From: an uncultured Nitrososphaerota archaeon
GTDB taxonomy: Bacteria > Bacillota > Clostridia > Oscillospirales > Ruminococcaceae
NCBI GenBank assembly: GCA_934869045.1
Contig: CAKXAF010000005.1
Span: 4,479 to 22,324 of the forward strand
Length of the DNA: 17,846 bases
Reading direction: 5' to 3'
Part shown: piece after piece, positions 7,838 through 15,153 of the stretch
How the letters are laid out: each line of letters starts with the position of its first letter
Numbering within the stretch: the stretch's first letter is position 1
Notes under the pieces: generated by a model
What the model saw: the letters and a program-made list of their open reading frames with translations, nothing else
Told to the model about the DNA's origin: nothing
Databases searched by the model: none
Position numbers and translations under genes: made by a program

Positions 7838-8908
7838 TTACAAATTTGTGCCAATCCAGACTCTCAGCGCAGCCGCCAGGGCACGCCCCAACCCCCGGCC
7901 GCCCTCCTGACTGAAACGGTTCTCTTCCGTCCCGAAATAGGCGGTTTCCAAACTGACGGAAAGCCGCATGGAGGCCTGCTTGCCCCCGTAATTGGTCGCG
8001 CTGGGAAAATCCGGGTCCGCGGAATTCCAGTCCTCTCCCGGCGCAATGTCGTCGGCCGGGTCATAGGACATCGCCCCCGGCTCCGCGGTCGCGGCCGCAG
8101 CCAGCAGCTCCCCAAAGGCGCGGAGGGGCTTCGGATCGCCTTTCTGAACAAGGAACACACGGTCGTTGCGGCCGCCCAGATGCCAGGGCGAATGACAGTC
8201 GAAAAGGTATTCCACCCGTCCGCTGTCCAGAAGCGCCCGGATCGCCGCCGTCTCCGGGTAAATGGACGCTCCTCCGCCAATGGGATAATCCCGGTTGTGA
8301 TCATGAGGGGCGCGGTTTTTGCCTTGATCCCCGGCCATCACGCCGTCATAGTCGACAAAGGGTACCGCTATACCGGAAAATCCCTCCGGAATTTTCTGCA
8401 GGAAGCCATCCAGCGCTCCCTCCAGCACATAATTTCCGGTGGATTCACAGGCGTGGTGCCGTGCGGTGAGCAGGATGACCCGCTCCCCGCCGCCGATCCG
8501 CACGCAGGGTACGTCCCGCCCGGAGCGGCTGGCGCAAAGCCGCTCCGGGGCCAGCCCCTTCTCCGCGCAGAAATCCGCGAACATCCCGGCGGAATAAATC
8601 ATGTTGTGGGCAAAATAGACCTCATCCTCCCCCGGAGCAAAGCCATAAGTAAAGCCATCGCCGCTATCCCGGACGCCCAGCCATTCCCAATGCTTGCGGT
8701 CGTGGGAGACCGCCGGGCCGAAATACCCGACCCGCTGCTCCGACGGAAACCGGAACCGCACCGTCCGGCCGCCGCAGCCCCGGACGCGGAAAGCCCAGTA
8801 AAACCAGTCGCCCTGGGTGTCGTGCAGCTCCCGTTCCACCGCAACCGTATCCCCGTCCACGGAAAGAACCACGCCGTTTCCGCCTGGAAAATCCGCATCA
8901 ACCCGCAT
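7838..8908 (-). CDS. M14-family zinc carboxypeptidase-like protein
   Basis: A 356-residue protein with a beta-rich N-terminal domain (about residues 1-115, starting MRVDADFPGGNG and containing GDWFYWAFRVRG) and a C-terminal M14 peptidase domain, the layout of cytosolic-carboxypeptidase-like M14 enzymes. Zinc ligands are visible as H152 and E155 in RHHACES, and H239 in FDCHSPWH. R206 in HNRDY is a candidate substrate carboxylate-binding residue, and E321 in SLETAYFG fits the catalytic glutamate. There is no signal peptide, so a cytoplasmic enzyme is expected. The ATG at 8908 follows AAAAGAGGT (8917-8925); an ATG at 8932 overlapping the previous stop is the alternative. The substrate is unknown. 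All key residues are present, so activity is likely. Confidence 0.85.
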   Translation of the reverse strand: MRVDADFPGGNGVVLSVDGDTVAVERELHDTQGDWFYWAFRVRGCGGRTVRFRFPSEQRVGYFGPAVSHDRKHWEWLGVRDSGDGFTYGFAPGEDEVYFAHNMIYSAGMFADFCAEKGLAPERLCASRSGRDVPCVRIGGGERVILLTARHHACESTGNYVLEGALDGFLQKIPEGFSGIAVPFVDYDGVMAGDQGKNRAPHDHNRDYPIGGGASIYPETAAIRALLDSGRVEYLFDCHSPWHLGGRNDRVFLVQKGDPKPLRAFGELLAAAATAEPGAMSYDPADDIAPGEDWNSADPDFPSATNYGGKQASMRLSVSLETAYFGTEENRFSQEGGRGLGRALAAALRVWIGTNL

Positions 8909-8924
8909 AGATTCCAACCTCTTT

Positions 8925-9353
8925 TCACTCATTTTGGTTTCCGCCAGTCCCACGCTGTCCGTACTGGCCCTCCGGCAGTTTCTTCCCACAGTTTTCGCAG
9001 AAAGCGAAATCAGGCCGAGCCTCCGCTCCGCAGAAGGGGCAGAAATTTCTCTCCCGGCGGATACCCGGTTCTTCGGAGCCGCTCTGTCTCACCACGCGGT
9101 CAAAGGGATCCCCCTCCTCCGCGGAATCCGTGATGTCAAACTCGGAAAAGCGTTCCTTCCCTACGGCGTTTTTCAGATGGTAAAGCCCCTGCACCACACC
9201 CACCAGAATAAAAATCACCCCGAAAACCGGGAAAATCGCCGGAGCCCCTATGGAGACCGCCGTAATGGTCCAGAAGATTCCGAATATCGCCGCGATAACG
9301 GCCCCGGCGGCCCCCATGGCGGAGGGGCCCCGTCCGGGCTTGATGCTTTTCAT
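8925..9353 (-). CDS. Membrane protein with C-terminal zinc ribbon
   Basis: A 142-residue protein with two adjacent transmembrane segments (about residues 14-34 and 38-60) and a soluble acidic linker. It ends in a zinc ribbon with C105-x2-C108 and C119-x2-C122 (CPFCG and CENCG). The start at 9353 (MKSIKP) has AAAGGAG eight bases upstream; an in-frame extension to 9410 has no ribosome binding site. The stop lies 16 bases before the M14 start at 8908. Small zinc-ribbon membrane proteins of this type are frequent in clostridia and mostly uncharacterised. The function is unknown. Confidence 0.82.
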   Translation of the reverse strand: MKSIKPGRGPSAMGAAGAVIAAIFGIFWTITAVSIGAPAIFPVFGVIFILVGVVQGLYHLKNAVGKERFSEFDITDSAEEGDPFDRVVRQSGSEEPGIRRERNFCPFCGAEARPDFAFCENCGKKLPEGQYGQRGTGGNQNE

Positions 9354-9472
9354 ATCAAGCGCTCCTTTCCGCTGGTCCGGCTGTTTTTCCATTCCCACCG
9401 CCAGACGCAAACCTGGGATTTTTTCGAAACAGGCGGGAATATCCCTGCGGCGAAATCTTTATCCGATGGATT

Positions 9473-11356
9473 TTACGGTATCCGCCCAAACAGCTTCTCC
9501 AGCTCGGCCCGGGTATACTGGAGGATTACCGGTCGGCCGTGAGGGCAGTACCGGACGTTTTCATAGGCGCAGATAATCTCCACCAGCTCCCGCAGCTCCT
9601 CCGGGGAATTCAGATCCCCTCCTTTGACTGCGCTGCGGCAGGCAATCCGGTGGAGGATGTCCTCCACCACCTCAGGCAGCTGCTGGCGGCGCATCTCCGC
9701 CATGGAGGCGGCGATCTCCAGGAACATTTCCCTGGGGCTGCCCCCGCCCGCCACTGCCGGAACTGACCGCAGCACTACGGCGCTGCCGCCGAAGTCCTCC
9801 ACGGTAAAGCCCAGCCGGTCCAGGGCCTCCAGCCGGTCCAGAACGCACTGGTGCTCCGCCTTGGAGAGAGTCACCACCGCCGAGGTGAGCAGGTACTGTT
9901 TTTCCAAACCGTCCCGGCTTTCCTTCAGCCGGTTGTAGAGGATCCGTTCGTGGGCGGCGTGCTTGTCCACAATGGCGAAGGTCTCGTCGATCTGGGCCAG
10001 AACGTAGGTGAAAAACAGCTCGCCGATGATCCGGACTCTGTGCCGGGGCGGTTGTACCGGCGCCGGCTCCTTTTCCGGGTCCGCAGACGGAAGGATTTGG
10101 ATCTCCGCCGCTCTCTCCCTTTCCGGCGAAACCCGGTAGGCAGGCGCCGCGTCGGCCACCGACGGTTCCCGGAAACCCTCGAGGGGATGCGGCTCCGCAT
10201 CCGGCAGAACCTCCCGCCTGGGAGGCGGCGCCTCCTCCGGCTCCACCCGGCGGACGGGAACGGCGGGGACCTCCAAAGCCTGCTGCTCCCCCTCCGGCTG
10301 CTCAAACTGGGACAAAAGCCCCCCGGCGGGGCGCTTTACCTCAACGTCCTTCCCCGAAGCAAGGACGTTGTCTTGAGCAATGGCGCTTTTTACTGCGAAA
10401 TACACTGCGTCAAAAACCGCTTTTTCGCTGACAAAGCGGACCTCAATCTTGGCGGGATGGACGTTGACGTCCACCTGGTCGTAGGGCATTTCCAGCTGTA
10501 GAACGCAGCAGGGAAATTTCCCCGCCATGATGGAGGAGCGATACGCCTCCTCTAAAGCTACTCCGCCGGTCTTGGTCTTGGTGTAGCGGCCATTGATAAA
10601 AAAGTGCTGCATGGAACGGTTGGCCCGGCTGTACATTGGCTTCCCCGCATAGCCGGTCACCCGGATGCCGTTAAGGGCGTACTCTACCGGCATGAGGTTC
10701 CGGGAAAATTCCCGGCCGAAGATGGTATAAATCACGCTGAGGAGCTTGCCGTCGCCGGGGGTGTGGAAGGCCGTCCGGTTGTCCCGGATGAACTTGATGG
10801 AGATCTCCGGATGGGAAAGGGCGATTTTTTCCACAATGCTTTCCACGGCGTTGGCCTCGGAAACGTCCTTTTTCAGGAATTTCAGCCGGGCGGGGACATT
10901 GTAAAAAATATCCCGGGCCACCAGGGTGGTCCCCTGGGGACAACCGGCCTCAGTGACCGTCTCTACCTGGGAGGCGCTGATTTTCACCAAGGTCCCGGTC
11001 TCCGCTCCCATGGTTTTGGTAAGCATCTCCACATGAGCCACAGCGGCGATGGAGGCCAGCGCCTCCCCGCGAAAGCCCAGGGTGCCGATCCGGTCCAGAT
11101 CGGCGGCATCCCGGACCTTGCTGGTGGCGTGGCGAAGGAATGCGGTAGCCGCGTCCTCCGGAGCGATGCCGCAGCCGTTGTCTGTGACCCGCAGGTAACG
11201 CACCCCGCCATTTTGGATCTCCACTGTAATGGTGGAAGCCCCCGCGTCGATGGAGTTTTCCACCAGCTCTTTGACGATAGACGCAGGGCGCTCGATGACC
11301 TCGCCGGCGGCGATCAGCTCGGATACCGCCCCCGGCAGGACGTTAATTTTCGGCAT
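9473..11356 (-). CDS. mutL: DNA mismatch repair protein MutL
   Basis: A 627-residue MutL, the ATPase and nicking partner of MutS. The start at 11356 (MPKINVLPG) follows AAAGGAGG; the open frame extends upstream but only through the neighbouring membrane-protein gene. N-terminal GHKL ATPase motifs are complete: E30 and N34 in ELVENSIDAG, TDNGCGI near residue 58, ATSK and GFRGEALASI. A Pro/Glu-rich linker spans about residues 345-430. The C-terminal domain carries endonuclease-type motifs: DKHAAHE at 464-470, ACRSAVKGGD, CPHGRPV and a terminal FGRIP. The canonical DQHAx2Ex4E motif is altered: Q is K465 and the second E is N475. It lies downstream of mutS with two small genes between them. Confidence 0.96.
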   Translation of the reverse strand: MPKINVLPGAVSELIAAGEVIERPASIVKELVENSIDAGASTITVEIQNGGVRYLRVTDNGCGIAPEDAATAFLRHATSKVRDAADLDRIGTLGFRGEALASIAAVAHVEMLTKTMGAETGTLVKISASQVETVTEAGCPQGTTLVARDIFYNVPARLKFLKKDVSEANAVESIVEKIALSHPEISIKFIRDNRTAFHTPGDGKLLSVIYTIFGREFSRNLMPVEYALNGIRVTGYAGKPMYSRANRSMQHFFINGRYTKTKTGGVALEEAYRSSIMAGKFPCCVLQLEMPYDQVDVNVHPAKIEVRFVSEKAVFDAVYFAVKSAIAQDNVLASGKDVEVKRPAGGLLSQFEQPEGEQQALEVPAVPVRRVEPEEAPPPRREVLPDAEPHPLEGFREPSVADAAPAYRVSPERERAAEIQILPSADPEKEPAPVQPPRHRVRIIGELFFTYVLAQIDETFAIVDKHAAHERILYNRLKESRDGLEKQYLLTSAVVTLSKAEHQCVLDRLEALDRLGFTVEDFGGSAVVLRSVPAVAGGGSPREMFLEIAASMAEMRRQQLPEVVEDILHRIACRSAVKGGDLNSPEELRELVEIICAYENVRYCPHGRPVILQYTRAELEKLFGRIP

Positions 11357-11373
11357 AACCGGCCCTCCTTTCC

Positions 11374-11805
11374 TCAGTGCTCGCCTGGAACCGACAGTCC
11401 CCAGCCCCGGCGGTGGAGAAAGCGTCCAAAAAGATACGCACCCAGCGCCAGTAAGGCATTGCATACCGCCAGAATCCAAAGAGCCGCCTTCCAGCTGCCG
11501 AACCGCAGGGCGATGCCGTAAAACGGCGCGCCGAGGATCTCCATGGACGCCAGCTGCAGCCCCACCGTCACGCCGTAGCCGAACAGCGCGCCGTCCCACT
11601 TCCGGTATCCGGCAACACAGGCCAGGATCGGCACGTCGAGGAAGTAGAGCAACGCCAGCAAAAGCTGATACGCCGTGGACGAAAACGCCGTCCCGCCCAG
11701 CCTGTATGGGCTGACGCCAAAGGTATAAAACAGCGCCTCCACCCCGCCCACCAGCAGGATGGCCGCCGCTGCCTGGATCAGCCGGCCTCTCCATTTTCTA
11801 TTCAT
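11374..11805 (-). CDS. Small four-helix membrane protein, unknown function
   Basis: A 143-residue protein with four hydrophobic segments: IQAAAAILLVGGVEALFYTF, YQLLLALLYFLDVPILACVA, GVTVGLQLASMEILGAPFYG and AALWILAVCNALLALGAYLF. I do not recognise the family. The ATG at 11805 follows GGAGG by seven bases and overlaps the end of the DUF6440 gene by eight bases, so the two are coupled. It is followed 17 bases later by mutL. Its place between mutS and mutL seems to be operon packing rather than evidence of a repair role. Confidence 0.75.
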   Translation of the reverse strand: MNRKWRGRLIQAAAAILLVGGVEALFYTFGVSPYRLGGTAFSSTAYQLLLALLYFLDVPILACVAGYRKWDGALFGYGVTVGLQLASMEILGAPFYGIALRFGSWKAALWILAVCNALLALGAYLFGRFLHRRGWGLSVPGEH

Positions 11806-12016
11806 TCATGGTCCTCCAGGGGTTTTGGGGTTCGACGGCTCCTTTGTCGATCACCGGTGCGCCATGCTCGTCCAGAAGGGGGGTGAGCCCCGCACCGTAA
11901 CCGCTCTGCACCAGAAGATAATGAACGCCGGTCTGGGTATCTACAAAAATGGTTGCCGCCCCGGTCAGGCCCTGGCTTTCCTCCATCAGTTTAACAAAGC
12001 GTTTCTCTTTGGCCAT
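11798..12016 (-). CDS. DUF6440-like small protein
   Basis: A 72-residue soluble protein. The pattern TGVHYLLVQSGYGAGLTPLLDEHGAPVI resembles the DUF6440 family, which is common in Firmicutes and has no established function. The start at 12016 (MAKEKRF) has AAAGGAG seven bases upstream, placed between the mutS stop (12034-12036) and this ATG. The C-terminus overlaps the start of the next membrane-protein gene. The family call is from pattern memory, not a search. Confidence 0.75.
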   Translation of the reverse strand: MAKEKRFVKLMEESQGLTGAATIFVDTQTGVHYLLVQSGYGAGLTPLLDEHGAPVIDKGAVEPQNPWRTMNE

Positions 12017-12033
12017 AGTCGTGCTCCTTTCGG

Positions 12034-14566
12034 TCATTTCAAAATGGCTTTCAGTTCATAAAGGGCGTCCAGCGCCTCCCGGGGGGTCATGCTGTCCACA
12101 TCCATTTTCCGAAGTTTCTCCACTGCCGCATGGTTTTGCTGGTCGGCAAAGGAGATCTGCCCCTCCTGCTCGGGCTGGTAGGTCAGGGTCGGCTTGTTGA
12201 CGCTCTTTTCCAGCTCCGTCAGCACCACCTTGGCCCGCTTGATGACCTTTTGCGGCACCCCGGCCAGCTTGGCCACCTCGATGCCGTAGCTGTCGTCGGC
12301 GCCGCCCCGAAGGATCTTGCGGAGAAAGATGATATCATCGCCCCGCTTTTTCACGGCGATGTTGTAGTTGACCACGGAGGGCCTTTTCCCGGACGATGTA
12401 CTCCACCACCGCCTTGGCGATGCTCATGCCGTCAAATGTGGAGGTGCCCCGGCCGATCTCGTCCAGGATCACCAGGCTGTTAGGCGTTGCGTTCTGCAGA
12501 ATGTGGGCCACCTCGCTCATCTCCACCATAAAGGTAGATTGGCCCGCCGTCAGGTCGTCGGAGGCTCCCACCCGGGTGAACACCTTGTCCACGATGGAAA
12601 TGGTCGCCGCCTGGGCCGGGACAAAGGAACCCATCTGGGCCATAATCACAATCAGGGCCACCTGGCGCATGTAGGTGGATTTTCCCGCCATATTGGGCCC
12701 GGTAATCACCGACACCAGGTTTTTGTCCCCGTCCAGAAGGGTGTCGTTGGGAATGAAGGGGATCTGGGGGAAGATGGCCTCCACCACGGGATGGCGGCCT
12801 TCCAGAATGGAGATCTCGCCGTTGACCGAAAGCTCCGGACGGACGTAGCGGTTATCCACCGCCACCTGGGCCAGGGACGCCAGCACGTCCAGCTGGGCCA
12901 CGGCGGCGGCGGTCTCCTCGATGACCGGCAGCTGGGCGGCCACCTCCTTGCGGAGCTCTTCATAGAGAGCCGCCTCCATGGCGATCATCTTATCGCTGGC
13001 GGAGAGGACCTTGCTCTCCAGTTCCTTGAGCTCCTCGGTGATATAACGCTCCGCCCCGGTTAGGGTCTGCTTGCGGATATAGCGGTCCGGCACCTGGCCC
13101 AGGAAGGATTTGGTCACCTCGATGTAATAGCCGAAGACCCGGTTGTAGTTGATGCGGAGGTTTTTGATGCCGGTCTCCCGGCGCTCCCGTTCCTCGATTT
13201 CGGCCAGGTAGCCTTTGGCGTTTTTCTGGATGTTTTTCAGCTCGTCCAGCTCGGGACGGTAACCGGCCTTGATATAGCCGCCGTCCTTCATGTTCACCGG
13301 CGCGTCGTCAGCGATGGCGGAATCGATGAGGGCCCGCATCTGAGCCAGAACGTCCAGCCGGCGGTTCAGATCCGCCAGCAGGCTGCTGGTGAAACGGCAG
13401 GCGGTTTCCTTGACTCGGGGGAGGTTCTGGGCGGTATAGGAAAGGGAGAGCAGCTCCCGGGGGTTCACCGTGCCATAGACCACTTTGGTCATGAGCCGCT
13501 CCAGGTCGTGGACGCCGCTCAGGGCCTCAATGAGCTCGCAGCGGTCCATGGTCTTGTCCACCAGCTCCGCCACCGCCGACTGGCGGCGGGTGATCTGAGG
13601 GATGGAAGCCAGAGGCTGCTCCAGATATTTGCGCATGAGCCGCTTGCCCATGGCAGTTTTCGTTTTGTCCAGAACCCAGAGGAGGGAGCCGCGTTTCTCC
13701 TTGGTCCGGAGGGTCTCGGTGAGTTCCAGATTCCGGCGTGCGGTAAAGTCGATGGAAAGATATTGCTCTTCGCTATAGGCGGTGAGGGCGGTCAGCCGCT
13801 GGGCCCCGGCCATCTGGGTTTCCCGCAGGTACTGGACCAGGCTGGCCACGGCGTAAAGGGCGAAGGTCCTGCCCTTCAGCCCCAGACTCTCCAGATCCGG
13901 CTTCCCGAACTGGGAGAGCACTGCGCGCACACAGGTTTTTTGATCGTAAACCGCGTCCTCCTGGGGATCCGTGACGCAGTGCAGCCGGCTCTTGAGAAAG
14001 TCCCGGGCCTCCAGGCAGTCGAGAAACCCGGTGTTGAAAAGCAGCTCCTTTGGGGAGAATTTGGAGAGCTCGTTGATAATCCGGCGCTCCGGATCCTTCT
14101 CATTGCTCTGGGTAAACAGCGCTTCGCCGGTGGACACGTCGGCAAAGCAGATGCCGAAGCCGGATTCCTCGTAAAAAACGCTGGCAATGTAGTTGTTCTC
14201 CCCCTCGGGAAGCATACTGCCCTCCACGATGGTGCCGGGAGTCGTGATGCGGATGACCTCCCGCTTGACCACCCCCTTGGCTTCGTAAGGGGATTCCATC
14301 TGCTCACAGATGGCCACCTTATAGCCCTTTTCCACCAGTTTTTTCAGATAGACCTCACAGGCATGATAGGGAACCCCGCACATAGGAGCGCGCTCCTCCA
14401 TCCCGCAGTCCCGCCCCGTCAGTGTCAGCTCCAGCTCCCGGGACGCAGTGAGGGCGTCGTCAAAAAACATCTCGTAAAAGTCGCCGATGCGGTAAAACAG
14501 GATATAATCCGGATATCCGGCCTTGATCTCCTGATACTGCTGCATCATGGGGGATAGTTTGCCCAC
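12034..14566 (-). pseudogene. mutS: DNA mismatch repair protein MutS, interrupted by an internal deletion and frameshift
   Basis: MutS recognises mismatches and recruits MutL. The start is GTG at 14566, seven bases after AGGAGG. The mismatch-contact motif F30-Y31-E32 lies in GDFYEMFF, Walker A in G623-PNMAGKS-T631, and the Walker B acidic pair is D702-E703 in DEIGRGTSTFDG. The frame continues through VVEYIVREKAL (L730) and then becomes nonsense, stopping at 12335. The true continuation VVNYNIAVKKRGDDIIFLRKI starts at 12375 in another frame and runs to the stop at 12034 as a 113-residue segment with a normal MutS C-terminus. Family knowledge places about 22 residues with GAKTLFATHYHEL between these parts, and none of this is present. 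So this is not a one-base indel but a loss of roughly 65 bases. It is either a true mutation or an assembly error. The N-terminal product would be about 743 residues. Confidence 0.9.
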
Positions 14567-14613
14567 GAAAAAACCTCCTGTACTCCGGCGCGCTCCGCGG
14601 CCTTCAGAACCTC

Positions 14614-14638
14614 AGAAAGGCCGCGACGAATCGCGGCC
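14614..14638 (-). terminator. UUCG-loop hairpin, probable weak intrinsic terminator after the RicA-like gene
   Basis: On the minus strand, GGCCGCGA, loop TTCG, TCGCGGCC (14638-14619) form an eight-base-pair GC-rich stem with a stabilising UUCG tetraloop, followed by TTTCT. The U-tract is short, so read-through into mutS is likely. The right arm can also pair with a third copy (14596-14604) nearer to mutS, giving a competing hairpin. Confidence 0.5.
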
Positions 14639-14670
14639 TCGCCAATCAATACAATGTGCGGCGGACGGGC

Positions 14671-15078
14671 TTAGTGGCAGCCGCCGCAGGTGGAACAGGA
14701 ACCCGTGCAGCTGTGTTCGGGGATCTCACAGGTGTCGGGGTCCTCACCGTTGACGCACATGACCAGAATGGAATTGATCTTCTGCATCATGTCGTCCAGG
14801 TCCTGCTTGGCGATGTTGTAGGCCATCATATTCTCGTTGCCCATGACCTTGGTGTAAATTTCCTGGAGCTCCTCGTTGAGGGCCTGCAGCTTGTTGGAGT
14901 CCTTCTCCTCCTTCTGCATTTCCTGGTTCAGCGCCATACGCTTGAGGTTGAACTCGTTGATGCCGTCCTGGAGGGCCTGGTCCTCGTCGTTGGCTTTTTT
15001 AGCGGCTTCGTAGGCCTTGTAGGCCTCGGTGGCCTGGATTTCCTTGCCCATTTCCCGGGCCATTTTAATCAGATCCAT
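14671..15078 (-). CDS. YlbF/YmcA-family protein with cysteine-rich tail (RicA-like)
   Basis: A 135-residue, mostly alpha-helical protein of the YlbF/YmcA family. In Bacillus, these small proteins form the RicA-RicF-RicT (Y) complex that influences RNase Y-dependent mRNA processing and binds iron-sulfur clusters. Residues 1-105 contain MAREMGKEIQATEAYKAYEAA and FNLKRMALNQEMQKEEKD, typical of the family. The last 28 residues hold six cysteines (C108, C117, C124, C128, C131, C134), ending CTGSCSTCGGCH, consistent with cluster ligation. Its place between miaB and mutS matches that of ymcA (ricA) in Bacillus, which is why RicA is preferred over YlbF. The ribosome binding site is weak (AAAGG about 14 bases upstream). 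Family is fairly sure; orthology is inferred. Confidence 0.85.
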   Translation of the reverse strand: MDLIKMAREMGKEIQATEAYKAYEAAKKANDEDQALQDGINEFNLKRMALNQEMQKEEKDSNKLQALNEELQEIYTKVMGNENMMAYNIAKQDLDDMMQKINSILVMCVNGEDPDTCEIPEHSCTGSCSTCGGCH

Positions 15079-15153
15079 GAATGTTACCGTACCTTTCTTT
15101 TTTCCACTGGGTGGATTCTATCGCAAGACCCCTTTTGACGGGGCGTTTTGCCG

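Noticed and set aside
9354..9472. Regulatory element in the 119-base gap between mutL and the zinc-ribbon gene
   Set aside because: No convincing promoter, hairpin or small gene apart from the ribosome binding site of the downstream gene was found.
11357..11794. A possible 146-residue N-terminal extension of mutL
   Set aside because: It covers the membrane-protein gene in another frame, has no domain character, and a strong ribosome binding site fits the start at 11356.
12335..12376. Programmed frameshift in mutS
   Set aside because: A slippage event would keep all codons, but about 22 conserved residues are absent at the junction, so material has been lost.
15079..15153. Promoter or terminator between miaB and the RicA-like gene
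   Set aside because: There is a TAGAAT, but no acceptable -35 at 16-18 bases, and the CCCC/GGGG pairing is only four bases with no U-tract.
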